Positions 49,901-58,306 are shown, counted from the first letter of the stretch. The stretch is DNA of 64,000 nucleotides from Pseudomonas brassicacearum (GCF_003732225.1 NZ_MOBJ01000012.1:1-64000), one strand, 5' to 3'. Notes: a model not told the origin generated them from the letters alone. Numbers and translations are program-made.

Positions 49901-52859
49901 GGTCAGCGAAAGGTTCTTCCACGAGGCAAAAAATGCTCACGAAGCGCTGATCAACATGCTCGATGAACTGGCCGCCGGTCAGGAGGTCGGTTCGCAGCCG
50001 GCGCGGGTGCGGGCCTTGCGTGATCTGCTCAATGAGGGCCTTGATCCGTCAGCCATGGGGCTGATCCGCAGCGATGGCAGCCGCACGCTGAGCATTACCG
50101 AATTGGGCAGCGCCACCAGCGAATTAGCGCAGACGCAGACGCTGGCGATTGACGATGAAATCGTCTCGATCTTTCTCGAGGAGGCGGTGGATATCCTTGA
50201 AAGCGCCGGGCAGGCCTTGCAGCGCTGGCTCAATGATCCGGAGAACGCAGCACCGCTGTCGTCGTTGCAACGCGATTTACACACCCTCAAGGGCGGAGCG
50301 CGGATGGCCGAGATCGGGCCGGTCGGTGATCTGGCCCATGAACTGGAAAGCCTTTATGAAGGTCTGGTCGACCGGCGTTTCAGTCACTCGCAAGCGTTGG
50401 GGACGCTACTGCAACAGAGCCACGACCGCCTTGCGGTGTTGCTCGAACAGCTGCAAAACCATCAGCCGCTGGGCGATCCGGGTGCGCTGATCGAGGCGAT
50501 CCAGCAGTTCCGGCAAAGTACTGGCAGCACGGCCGATGTGGTCGAAGCGGCGGCCGCGAATGACTCGGCGAGCAACGATCCAGAACTGCTGGAGATCTTC
50601 CTTGAGGAAGGCTTCGACATCATCGACAGCTCTGGCGCGGCATTATTGCGCTGGCAGGCGGATCCGCAAAACCGTCAGGAAATGGAAACCCTGCTGCGCG
50701 ACTTGCACACCCTCAAGGGTGGCGCACGGATGGTCGAAATCGCCCCGATTGGCGACCTGGCCCATGAGCTGGAATTTCTTTATGAAGGGCTGTCGACTGG
50801 CTTGCTGCATGCCACGCCGGTGCTGTTCGAATTGTTGCAACGCAGCCATGACCGGCTGGCGCAGATGCTCGATGCGACCCGCGCCGGCCAGCCCGTGCTG
50901 CCGGCCGACGGGCTGATCGAGGCGATCAAGGCCTTCACTCACCCCATCGCTGACAAGACTCCGGCTCCAGTGATCGAAGTCGCACCGGTGGGCAAGCCTG
51001 AGACACCAGCGCTGCAACCCGATATCGGCGCCGACATGGTCAAGGTGTCGGCCGAGTTGCTCGACGATCTGGTCAATTTGGCCGGGGAAACCTCGATCTT
51101 CCGTGGTCGCATCGAGCAGCAAGTCAACGATGCGCGGGTCGCCCTGAGCGAGATGGAAACCACCATCGAGCGCATACGCGATCAACTGCGCAGGCTCGAC
51201 ACCGAAACCCAGGGACGGATTCTCAGTCGTCAGCAGGTTGAGGCCGAACGTCTGGGCTATGAAGAGTTCGATCCGCTGGAGATGGACCGTCACTCGCAGT
51301 TGCAACAGTTGTCGCGGGCGTTGTTCGAGTCGGCTTCCGACTTGCTCGACCTCAAGGAAACCCTCGATCAACGCAACCACGACGCAGAGAACCTGCTGCA
51401 ACAACAAGGCCGGATCAACACCGAGCTGCAAGAAGGCCTGATGCGCACACGCATGGTGCCATTCGAGCGGATGCTGCCGCGCTTGAAACGCATCGTCCGT
51501 CAGGTTTCCAGCGAGTTGGGCAAGGACGTCGAGTTCATTGTCGGGAACGCCGAAGGCGAGATGGACCGTAATGTCCTGGAGCGCATGGCGGCGCCGCTCG
51601 AACACATGCTGCGCAATGCCGTCGACCATGGTCTGGAGTCTGCCGAAGCACGCCGTGCGGCCGGTAAACCCGAGCAGGGCCGGATCACTCTGGACCTGTC
51701 CCGAGAGGGCGGCGACATCATTTTCGACATCCGCGACGACGGCGCCGGCGTGCCGCTGGACGCGGTGCGGCGCAAGGCGATCAAGCGCGGCTTGCTCGAC
51801 CCCAACAGCGACATGAGCGACCGCGAGGTGTTGCAGTTCATTCTGCAGCCGGGGTTTTCCACTGCCGAGAAAATCACCCAGATTTCCGGTCGTGGCGTCG
51901 GCATGGACGTGGTCCACGAAGAAGTGCGGCAACTCGGTGGCTCGATGGTCATCGACTCTGTACCTGGGCAGGGCGTGCACTTCCGCATTCGGCTGCCGTT
52001 CACCGTGTCAGTCAACCGAGCGTTGATGGTGCAGTGTGCCGAGGATCAGTACGCGATTCCGCTGAACACCATCGAAGGCATCGTGCGCGTGCTGCCCTTT
52101 GAACTGGAGGGTTACTACCAGCTCGATCCGCCGTCGTACCAGTACGCCGGGCAACGCTACGAATTGTGCTACCTCGGTGAGCTGCTGAAGACCAGCGTGC
52201 GCCCGAAACTGTCGGGCGAGAGCCTGCCGTTGCCGGTGTTGCTGGTGCAGTGCCACGAAAGGCGCATCGCGGTGCAGGTCGACGCGATGGCCGGCACCCG
52301 GGAAATCGTGGTGAAAAGTCTCGGTCCGCAGTTCGCCGCGGTGCAGGGGTTGTCCGGCGCGACCATTCTTGGCGATGGCCGGGTGGTGCTGATCCTCGAC
52401 CTGCTGGCGCATATCCGCGCGATGCAAATCCATTTGCCGCCGCAGCGGGTCATACAAGAGCCCGCCGCAGAGACCGAGCCGCAGCGTTCGATGCTGGTAT
52501 TGGTGGTCGACGATTCGGTCACCGTGCGCAAGGTCACCAGTCGTCTGCTCGAGCGCCACGGCATGAACGTGCTGACTGCCAAGGACGGTGTCGACGCCAT
52601 GCTGTTGCTCGAAGAGCACATGCCCGATCTGATGCTGCTGGACATCGAAATGCCGCGCATGGACGGTTTCGAAGTGGCCATGCAGGTGCGCAATGACCCA
52701 CGTTTGCAGCACCTGCCGATCATCATGATCACCTCGCGCACCGGTCAGAAACACCGCGACCGGGCGATGGCCATCGGCGTCAACGACTATCTCGGCAAGC
52801 CGTACCAGGAGTCGGTATTGCTCGAAAGCATCGCGTTATGGAGCAAAACCCATGCTTGA
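46935..52859 (+). CDS. chpA: Hybrid chemotaxis kinase ChpA
   Basis: The 1974-residue hybrid histidine kinase controls type IV pili. A FimL-like N-terminal region holds a first Hpt-like site (IHQVHGSLQM, H57). Canonical Hpt histidines in LHTLKG or FHTLKG are at 674, 813, 1116 and 1258. Two Hpt-like units carry Thr in that place (LTQVRG T479, LTTLGE T955), as the Spt/Tpt units do in P. aeruginosa. The CheA core follows: dimer domain about 1370-1480, ATPase with HMLRNAVDHGLE about 1556 and GRGVGMDVV, CheW-like domain, then a receiver with D1903. Start ATG 46935, after TTGGAGTGG. chpB is absent downstream. Confidence 0.97.
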   Translation: MGDRHDYVALEWVKGEIAETLKQAFIALESMALDNRVEEPQTAHAIDECLAGIHQVHGSLQMVEFYGAALLAEEMEQLAAALQQNRVSHRDEAIRLLQQSLGQLPIYLDRVHSARRDLPLVVLPLINDLRSARGESLLSETSLFSPQWLDLSPLDEDTLAMLEPAELPNVLRKLRLMLQMGLVGLLREQDDNTNLGYLAKVFARLEALCGDAPLGALWQVASALVEGMLSASIANSPALRSLFKDTDKELKRLLEQGMTGVNQPAPPELLKSLLFYIAKAQHPTARMQIMKDRYALDDALPDSAMVDEERARLAGPDRDAMRSVLAALCEELVRVKERLDLFVRSDRQHVSDLDSLLAPLRQIADTLAVLGFGQPRKVIIDQLAVVLSLAQGQREPNDAILMDVAGALLYVEATLAGMVGTVEESREESRLPTTDLTQIHQIVIKEARICLQQAKDMIVDYIDSDWDRQALQPLPAVLTQVRGALAMIPLSRAASLLEACNNFIREHLLVDQTRPDWQQLDNLADAITSIEYYLERLSEDPEALGEQLLDVAEQSLAALGYLPSEVHVPLLEEVLSAGAALVMQESQARDNSQIAQSLAEVLASPTSAVNPPALTTPDSLLPPPADEEPVDDELREVFIEETDEVLEILREYLPRWSASPDSASVLSELRRAFHTLKGSGRMVRALVLGELAWALENLLNRVLERSVEPGPQVYQLLDEVLQLLPELIAEFAANRQRQREDVDRLAARAHALAKGAESLSDAAQQDGAALDPQLLEIFRNEAETHLNSLDRFLDQAAEHLPLQASDELQRALHTLKGSASMAGVLPIAELAAPLDHLAREYKAHQIALDLDEVELLLEASGLLRRGLKQLNRDPLTPISGAQSLIERTQALLAERLEAILNAPNTGLRIKRDPQLINNFLAQGMDILLDAESLLQRWQQHPGERQELSALLDELTTLGENAHLADLHPVDELCEALLDLYGAVEESSLAVSERFFHEAKNAHEALINMLDELAAGQEVGSQPARVRALRDLLNEGLDPSAMGLIRSDGSRTLSITELGSATSELAQTQTLAIDDEIVSIFLEEAVDILESAGQALQRWLNDPENAAPLSSLQRDLHTLKGGARMAEIGPVGDLAHELESLYEGLVDRRFSHSQALGTLLQQSHDRLAVLLEQLQNHQPLGDPGALIEAIQQFRQSTGSTADVVEAAAANDSASNDPELLEIFLEEGFDIIDSSGAALLRWQADPQNRQEMETLLRDLHTLKGGARMVEIAPIGDLAHELEFLYEGLSTGLLHATPVLFELLQRSHDRLAQMLDATRAGQPVLPADGLIEAIKAFTHPIADKTPAPVIEVAPVGKPETPALQPDIGADMVKVSAELLDDLVNLAGETSIFRGRIEQQVNDARVALSEMETTIERIRDQLRRLDTETQGRILSRQQVEAERLGYEEFDPLEMDRHSQLQQLSRALFESASDLLDLKETLDQRNHDAENLLQQQGRINTELQEGLMRTRMVPFERMLPRLKRIVRQVSSELGKDVEFIVGNAEGEMDRNVLERMAAPLEHMLRNAVDHGLESAEARRAAGKPEQGRITLDLSREGGDIIFDIRDDGAGVPLDAVRRKAIKRGLLDPNSDMSDREVLQFILQPGFSTAEKITQISGRGVGMDVVHEEVRQLGGSMVIDSVPGQGVHFRIRLPFTVSVNRALMVQCAEDQYAIPLNTIEGIVRVLPFELEGYYQLDPPSYQYAGQRYELCYLGELLKTSVRPKLSGESLPLPVLLVQCHERRIAVQVDAMAGTREIVVKSLGPQFAAVQGLSGATILGDGRVVLILDLLAHIRAMQIHLPPQRVIQEPAAETEPQRSMLVLVVDDSVTVRKVTSRLLERHGMNVLTAKDGVDAMLLLEEHMPDLMLLDIEMPRMDGFEVAMQVRNDPRLQHLPIIMITSRTGQKHRDRAMAIGVNDYLGKPYQESVLLESIALWSKTHA

Positions 52860-53313
52860 GCACCGCACCAGTAACCTCACCGGGCTGCTGCTGCCCTTGG
52901 CCGATCGCAACCTGATTCTGCCCAACGTCGCCGTCGCCGAGCTGATCGACTACCAGCCCGGAGCCTTCGACCTCGATTCGCCGCCCTGGTACCTGGGCCT
53001 GGTGACCTGGCGTGACCGGCAAATCCCGCTGCTGAGCTTCGAATCGGCCTGCGGCAACAAAACCGTGATCGGCGACCGCGCGCGTATCGTCGTCCTAAAC
53101 GCCCTCGGCGGGCGCCCGCACCTGAAATTCATCGCCTTGCTGGTGCAAGGGATTCCACGCTCCTACAAACTCGACAGCCAGTTGAGCTACGTCGACGTGC
53201 CGCTGTGCTCGCTGGAGCACGCGGCGGTACAGGTCGCCGAACAGGTGGCGAAAGTCCCGGATTTGCTGGCGCTGGAAGAGTTGTTGGTGGGGGCGGGGTT
53301 GGTTCAATCGTGA
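52852..53313 (+). CDS. chpC: CheW-like protein ChpC
   Basis: The 153-residue CheW-fold adaptor has LLLPLADRNLILPNVAVAEL (about 11-30) and YLGLVTWRDRQIPLLSFE. It overlaps the end of chpA by eight bases in another frame, so it is translationally coupled. In P. aeruginosa chpB sits between chpA and chpC, but here they are directly joined. ChpC may recruit a second receptor to ChpA. Confidence 0.94.
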   Translation: MLEHRTSNLTGLLLPLADRNLILPNVAVAELIDYQPGAFDLDSPPWYLGLVTWRDRQIPLLSFESACGNKTVIGDRARIVVLNALGGRPHLKFIALLVQGIPRSYKLDSQLSYVDVPLCSLEHAAVQVAEQVAKVPDLLALEELLVGAGLVQS

Positions 53314-53316
53314 GTC

Positions 53317-53341
53317 GATCGATCCCATTCAGGGAGCGATC
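53317..53341. repeat. Palindromic hairpin repeat after chpC
   Basis: GATCGATCCC and GGGAGCGATC pair at 9 of 10 positions around a 5-nt loop. A second small stem (TCCC/GGGA) and another ACGATC follow at once (to 53362). This resembles the GATCGTTCCC-type repeat of fluorescent pseudomonads in degraded form. No T-run follows. Confidence 0.5.
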
Positions 53342-53456
53342 AGTCCCGCAGAGGGAACGATCTATAGCGATGACATTTGATTTGAAACATTGCGCTTTCA
53401 GGCTACAAGCCTGAGCCTTGCGCGATGTTGCAGTGATTTTTTGAGGTTGGAGAAAC

Positions 53457-54074
53457 ATGTATCACGGGGAAAGATTCAACGCCTGGAGCCATTTGTTCGG
53501 GGCGATTGCGGCGTGTGTCGGGGCGGTCTGGTTGCTGGTGATTGCCAGTCTTGACGGCAGCCCCTGGAAGATTGTCAGCGTAGCGATTTACGGGTTTACC
53601 TTGCTGGTGCTGTACAGCGTTTCGACGGTTTACCACAGCGTGCGCGGGCGGGCGAAGGTGATCATGCAGAAGGTCGATCACCTGTCGATCTACCTGTTGA
53701 TCGCTGGCAGTTACACACCGTTTTGTCTGGTCACCCTGCGCGGACCATGGGGCTGGACGTTGTTCGGGATTGTCTGGGGACTGGCGGTGATCGGCATGCT
53801 GCAAGAGATCAAACCGCGCTCCGAGGCGCGGATCCTGTCGATCGTGATCTATGCGGTGATGGGCTGGATCGTGCTGGTGGCGGTCAAGCCGCTGTTGGCG
53901 GCATTGGGCACCGTTGGTTTTGCCTGGCTGGCGGCGGGTGGGGTGTTTTATACCGTCGGCATCATCTTCTTCGCCCTCGACAGTAGGCTGCGTCACGCCC
54001 ACGGCATCTGGCACCTGTTCGTCATCGCCGGCAGTTTGCTGCACTTCGTGGCGATTCTGTTTTACGTCCTTTAG
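53457..54074 (+). CDS. trhA: PAQR/hemolysin III-family membrane protein TrhA
   Basis: The 205-residue seven-helix inner-membrane protein has the family sites GERFNAWSHLFGA (first His), STVYHSV, and LRHAHGIWHLFVIAGSLLHF (His cluster near the C-terminus), which bind a metal. TrhA (YqfA) proteins regulate membrane energetics and lipid homeostasis; the older name hemolysin III is misleading. It is a single gene with a GGTTGGAGA ribosome site. Confidence 0.94.
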   Translation: MYHGERFNAWSHLFGAIAACVGAVWLLVIASLDGSPWKIVSVAIYGFTLLVLYSVSTVYHSVRGRAKVIMQKVDHLSIYLLIAGSYTPFCLVTLRGPWGWTLFGIVWGLAVIGMLQEIKPRSEARILSIVIYAVMGWIVLVAVKPLLAALGTVGFAWLAAGGVFYTVGIIFFALDSRLRHAHGIWHLFVIAGSLLHFVAILFYVL

Positions 54075-54088
54075 ACCGAGGCGCGGCT

Positions 54089-54154
54089 ATCGCGAGCAGG
54101 CTCGCTCCCACAGGTACAGCGGCGTTCTTGTGGGAGCGAGCTTGCTCGCGATGG
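54089..54154. repeat. Inverted REP pair between convergent trhA and rsmE
   Basis: ATCGCGAGCAGGCTCGCTCCC and TGGGAGCGAGCTTGCTCGCGAT flank an 18-bp spacer, 14 bp after the trhA stop and 5 bp before the rsmE stop. Confidence 0.9.
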
Positions 54155-54158
54155 GGTC

Positions 54159-54878
54159 CTAAAAGTCACCCCAAAGCTGCTGGGCCACAGCCAATGCCAC
54201 TACTGGCGCGGTTTCGGTGCGCAGCACTCGCGGGCCGAGGCGGGCGGAATGGAAGCCGGCGCTTTGCGCCTGTTCGACTTCCACGTCCGACAACCCGCCT
54301 TCCGGGCCGATCAGGAACGCCAGTGTCGAAGGTTTGGCATGGCTGACCAGCGGCTCGGCCACCGGGTGCAGCACCAGCTTCAGTTCGGCCTCGGATTGTT
54401 TGAGCCAGTCGGCCAATAACAGGGGCGGGTGGATCACCGGCACTCGCGAACGACCGCATTGTTCGCACGCGCTGATAGCGACCTGACGCCAGTGTTGCAG
54501 ACGTTTGTCGGCGCGTTCGTCCTTGAGCCGGACTTCGCAGCGGTCACTGAAAATCGGGGTGATTTCAGTCACGCCCAGTTCGGTGGCTTTCTGAATCGCC
54601 CAGTCCATCCGCTCGCCCCGGGACAAGCCCTGGCCCAGATGAATCTGCAACGGCGACTCGATTTGCCCGGCGAAGCTTTCGGTCAACGCCACGCGCACGC
54701 GTTTCTTGCCGACTTCCGCCAGGGTGCCGCGAAATTCCTGACCTGAACCGTCGAACACTTGCAGCGCATCACCCTCGGCCATGCGCAGTACGCGGCTGAT
54801 GTAATGCGCCTGGGCCTCCGGTAATTCATGCTCGCCGAGGCTCAAGGGGGCGTCGATAAAGAAGCGGGACAGTCTCAT
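54159..54878 (-). CDS. rsmE: 16S rRNA (uracil1498-N3)-methyltransferase
   Basis: The 239-residue SPOUT methyltransferase makes m3U1498 in 16S rRNA. An N-terminal PUA-like domain (about 1-70, MRLSRFFIDAPL) is followed by the knotted SPOUT domain, with SERMDWAIQKATELGVTEI-like sequence and the SAM loop LIGPEGGLSDVEVEQA (about 190-205). I chose ATG 54878; the longer frame from 54977 would start within the neighbouring REP pair. Confidence 0.95.
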   Translation of the reverse strand: MRLSRFFIDAPLSLGEHELPEAQAHYISRVLRMAEGDALQVFDGSGQEFRGTLAEVGKKRVRVALTESFAGQIESPLQIHLGQGLSRGERMDWAIQKATELGVTEITPIFSDRCEVRLKDERADKRLQHWRQVAISACEQCGRSRVPVIHPPLLLADWLKQSEAELKLVLHPVAEPLVSHAKPSTLAFLIGPEGGLSDVEVEQAQSAGFHSARLGPRVLRTETAPVVALAVAQQLWGDF

Positions 54879-54945
54879 TCGGGTTCTCTGAAAAGGGTGC
54901 TGGTTATCTGAGTCGGTGTCGACATCTTTGCGGGCGGCCTGCCTC

Positions 54946-55046
54946 TGTGGGAGCGAGCCTGCACGCGATAGCATCACCGAGGTCTAGCAGATCGACTTCG
55001 GTGTCCGCATCGCGAGCAGACGGAACGCCGCCCGGCTGCTCCCACA
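54946..55046. repeat. REP pair with hybrid right arm
   Basis: The left arm is TGTGGGAGCGAGCCTGCACG. The right arm reads GCATCGCGAGCAG and then CGGAACGCCGCCCGG before CTGCTCCCACA. The CCGGGCGGCGTTCCG block (reverse strand) matches the hybrid arms at 41.0 and 44.7 kb. It lies between rsmE and bioA. Confidence 0.83.
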
Positions 55047-55067
55047 TTGACCGTATAGTGCGATCCA

Positions 55068-56474
55068 TCAACCCGGATCACGGAAGCCTGGGTGGAAGTC
55101 CTTCGGCACCGCCACACTGACCTTGTTGCTGGTGGCGATATCGATCCCTTCGCTGGCGACCTCGGCAAGGAAGTCGATCTGCTCGGGGGTGATCACGTAC
55201 GGCGGCAGGAAATACACCACGCTGCCCAACGGCCGCAGCAGGGCGCCGCGTTCCAGTGCGTGCTGGAACACTTTCAACCCTCGGCGTTCCTGCCAGGGGT
55301 AGGCGGTTTTACTGGCCTTGTCCTGAACCATCTCGATGGCCAGCACCATGCCGGTCTGGCGGACTTCCGAAACATGCGGATGGTCAACCAGATGCGCAGT
55401 CGAACTGGCCATGCGCTGGGCAAGAGCCTTGTTCTTTTCGATGACGTTGTCTTCTTCGAAGATATCCAGCGTCGCCAACGCCGCCGCACAGGCCAGCGGG
55501 TTGCCGGTGTAGCTGTGGGAATGCAGGAAGGCGCGCAGGGTCGGATAGTCGTCGTAGAAAGCGCTGTAGACCTCGTCCGTGGTGATGCACGCGGCCAGCG
55601 GCAGGTAACCGCCGGTCAAGGCTTTGGACAGGCACAGGAAGTCCGGGCGGATGCCGGCCTGTTCGCAGGCGAACATCGTCCCGGTGCGGCCGAAGCCGAC
55701 GGCGATTTCGTCGTGGATCAGGTGTACGCCATAACGGTCACAGGCTTCGCGCAGCAGTTTCAGGTACACCGGGTGATACATGCGCATCCCGCCAGCGCCC
55801 TGAATCAGCGGCTCGACGATGACCGCGGCAACGGTTTCGTGGTTTTCGGCGAGGGTCTGTTCCATCGCGGCGAACATATTGCGCGAGTGTTCTTCCCAGC
55901 TCATGCCTTCGGGACGCAGGTAGCAGTCCGGGCTTGGCACCTTGATGGTGTCCAGCAGCAGCGCTTTATAGGTTTCGGTGAACAGCGGCACGTCGCCGAC
56001 CGACATCGCCGCCATGGTTTCGCCGTGGTAGCTGTTGGTCAGGGTGACGAAGCGCTTCTTGTTCGACTGACCGCGGTTGAGCCAGTAGTGAAAGCTCATT
56101 TTCAGCGCGACTTCGATGCAGGACGAGCCATTATCGGCGTAGAAGCACCGCGTCAGGCCTTCCGGCGTCATTTTCACCAGGCGTTCGGACAACTCGATAA
56201 CCGGCTGATGACTGAAGCCGGCGAGGATCACGTGTTCCAGTTGATCGACCTGGTCCTTGATCCGCTGGTTGATCCGCGGATTGGCGTGGCCAAACACGTT
56301 GACCCACCAGGAACTGACCGCGTCGAGGTAGCGTTTGCCTTCGAAGTCTTCGAGCCATACGCCTTCGCCGCGCTTGATCGGGATCAGCGGCAGTTGTTCG
56401 TGGTCTTTCATCTGGGTGCAGGGATGCCACAAAACCGCGAGATCTCGCTGCATCCACTGATTATTCAAGCCCAT
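55068..56474 (-). CDS. bioA: Adenosylmethionine--8-amino-7-oxononanoate transaminase
   Basis: The 468-residue fold-type I PLP enzyme converts KAPA to DAPA in biotin synthesis, with SAM as amino donor. The N-terminus WHPCTQMKDHEQLP is diagnostic for BioA. The PLP lysine is in LCLSKALTGGYLPLA (about 275-289). HDEIAVGFGRTGT supplies the PLP aspartate. Start at 56474 (MGLNNQWMQRDL). It stands apart from other bio genes, as in P. aeruginosa. Confidence 0.95.
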   Translation of the reverse strand: MGLNNQWMQRDLAVLWHPCTQMKDHEQLPLIPIKRGEGVWLEDFEGKRYLDAVSSWWVNVFGHANPRINQRIKDQVDQLEHVILAGFSHQPVIELSERLVKMTPEGLTRCFYADNGSSCIEVALKMSFHYWLNRGQSNKKRFVTLTNSYHGETMAAMSVGDVPLFTETYKALLLDTIKVPSPDCYLRPEGMSWEEHSRNMFAAMEQTLAENHETVAAVIVEPLIQGAGGMRMYHPVYLKLLREACDRYGVHLIHDEIAVGFGRTGTMFACEQAGIRPDFLCLSKALTGGYLPLAACITTDEVYSAFYDDYPTLRAFLHSHSYTGNPLACAAALATLDIFEEDNVIEKNKALAQRMASSTAHLVDHPHVSEVRQTGMVLAIEMVQDKASKTAYPWQERRGLKVFQHALERGALLRPLGSVVYFLPPYVITPEQIDFLAEVASEGIDIATSNKVSVAVPKDFHPGFRDPG

Positions 56475-56796
56475 TCTTACTCTCCTCGAGGCGGCTCGCG
56501 ACACGCGCGGGCAAACAATCGCGCAAGCCTATGCAATGCCAGGCGAGCGGACAACCTATTGTGGCGATTGCACATGGAAATACAGGTGCGCTACGTGGTT
56601 GTATTGACGTGCGCATACTCTGACAGGGCACGGTAAAGCTACTTCCGATTGCGTCGTTCGCAGGGGGTTAATCTTTCCTTAACCCACCTATTTCAGACTC
56701 TTGATCGTATTTCTCGATATTTCAAAGCGAAATTTTCGGCTTTAAATCGATAGATAACTCGATAGTCTTGGTCACAGTTCTTACAGGATTTGGGCA
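56475..56796. other. 322-bp divergent promoter region of bioA and cytochrome b561
   Basis: The right half is A/T-rich, with TTTCTCGATATTTCAAAGCG and a repeated TCGATA. No confident -35/-10 pair, operator palindrome, RNA gene or ORF could be supported. Confidence 0.5.
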
Positions 56797-57348
56797 ATGC
56801 AGCTACGTAACTCTTCCTCCCGCTACGGCGGGGTCAGCATCTTTCTGCACTGGAGTGTGGCGCTGGCAGTCTTCGGTCTGTTTGCACTGGGCTTGTGGAT
56901 GGTCGGTCTCGACTACTACAGCAGTTGGCGCAAAGAAGCGCCGGACTTGCACAAAAGCATCGGCCTGACACTGTTCGCGATCATGCTGCTGCGGGCGTTG
57001 TGGCGCTTTATCAGCCCACCGCCGCCGACGCTGCAAAGCTATAGCCGCATGACGCGCCTGGGCGCCAGGCTCGGTCATTCTTTCCTCTATCTCAGCCTGT
57101 TCGCTGTGATGATTGCCGGTTACCTGATTTCCACCGCAGACGGTGTCGGGATTCCGGTGTTTGGTCTGTTTGAAATCCCTGCGCTGATTTCCGGTCTACC
57201 GGACCAGGCAGACATAGCCGGTGCGATTCATCTGTATCTGGCCTGGGCACTGGTAATTTTTTCCGGTCTCCATGCGTTGGCAGCACTGAAGCACCACTTT
57301 ATCGACCGTGATGCGACCCTGACGCGAATGCTGGGACGCAAAGCCTGA
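56797..57348 (+). CDS. Cytochrome b561 family protein
   Basis: The 183-residue four-helix membrane cytochrome has candidate heme histidines in SIFLHWSVAL (about 19), DLHKSIGLTLF (about 50), LGHSFLYLSLF (about 95) and SGLHALAALKHHF (about 150-157). Such proteins move electrons between quinol and periplasmic acceptors. It is followed 31 bp later by a yceI gene, a common pairing that suggests quinone-linked function. Confidence 0.93.
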   Translation: MQLRNSSSRYGGVSIFLHWSVALAVFGLFALGLWMVGLDYYSSWRKEAPDLHKSIGLTLFAIMLLRALWRFISPPPPTLQSYSRMTRLGARLGHSFLYLSLFAVMIAGYLISTADGVGIPVFGLFEIPALISGLPDQADIAGAIHLYLAWALVIFSGLHALAALKHHFIDRDATLTRMLGRKA

Positions 57349-57379
57349 TGTTCAACCTCGACTCCAAGGAATAGAAAGC

Positions 57380-57958
57380 ATGTTGAAAAAGACTCTCGCC
57401 GCTCTGGCAATCGGTACTGCTCTGTTGTCGGCAGGGCAAGCGATGGCCGCAGAATACACAATCGACAAGGAAGGCAATCACGCCTTCGTCGACTTCAAGA
57501 TCAGCCACCTGGGTTACAGCTTCATCCACGGTACTTTCAAGGATTGGAGCGGCACGTTCAACTTCGACGCCAAGGCTCCAGAAGCCAGCAAAATCGACGT
57601 TGTCCTGAAAACCGCCAGCGTTGATACCAGCCACGCTGAACGTGACAAGCACATCCGTACTCCGGACTTCCTGGACGCCGCGAAATTCCCTGAAGCCAAG
57701 TTCGTTTCCACCAGTGTTAAATCCACTGGTGAAAAAACCGCTGACGTGACCGGCGACCTGACTCTGCACGGCGTGACCAAGCCAGTCGTGATCAAGGCAA
57801 CCTTCAACGGCGAAGGCAAGGATCCATGGGGCGGCTACCGTGCCGGCTTCAACGGTACGACTACTTTGCAGCTGAGCGAGTTCGGCATCAAAGGCCCAGG
57901 TCCTGCCTCCCAGACCCTGGACCTGGACATCTCGTTTGAAGGTGTTCAAGCGAAGTAA
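57380..57958 (+). CDS. YceI-family periplasmic lipid-binding-like protein
   Basis: The 192-residue protein has a Sec signal (about 1-23, cut after AMA) and the YceI lipocalin-like beta-barrel: YTIDKEGNHAFVDFKISHLG (about 25-44), TSHAERDKHIRTPDFLD and DPWGGYRAGFNGTTTL. Members bind polyisoprenoids such as ubiquinone. The syntenic PA0423 was reported as the secreted protease PasP, but no protease motif is seen here. It is probably in an operon with cytochrome b561. Confidence 0.94.
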   Translation: MLKKTLAALAIGTALLSAGQAMAAEYTIDKEGNHAFVDFKISHLGYSFIHGTFKDWSGTFNFDAKAPEASKIDVVLKTASVDTSHAERDKHIRTPDFLDAAKFPEAKFVSTSVKSTGEKTADVTGDLTLHGVTKPVVIKATFNGEGKDPWGGYRAGFNGTTTLQLSEFGIKGPGPASQTLDLDISFEGVQAK

Positions 57959-58306
57959 TTTTCGCTGCTGACACAAAAACGCCCCTCGGATCTTACGATC
58001 TGCGGGGCGTTTTTTTACGCCTGGCGAAATGGGGTGGAATAACTTAATGATCGCAGTTGTATTAACGAATTCGCACATTACGCTGGCTGTTTTCCTACGC
58101 CCGGTCCTACAGACACCCTTAATCCGTGCATAACGAGTCTTGCGCAATATCTCTTTCGTATGTCGAATGTCTGTAGCTGACTTCTCGATTTTATACAGTG
58201 CTCGCTCCGATGAGGGCAGACCCATTTATGCGTGCTTTTCTCGCGACGTAACTAAGTTCCAAGATCGCGATACAGCCTGGATGATCGTTAATTCCTAAGG
58301 AAGATT
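57959..58306. other. 348-bp intergenic region between the two yceI genes
   Basis: It starts with the terminator of the first yceI gene (57978-58016). The rest is A/T-richer than the genome around it. I see no ORF, REP pair or RNA gene. The promoter of the second yceI should lie in the right half. Confidence 0.5.
57978..58016 (+). terminator. Rho-independent terminator after the first yceI gene
   Basis: AACGCCCC and GGGGCGTT arms, with an inner CGGATC/GATCTG extension, are followed by seven T residues, 19 bp after the stop codon. Confidence 0.95.
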
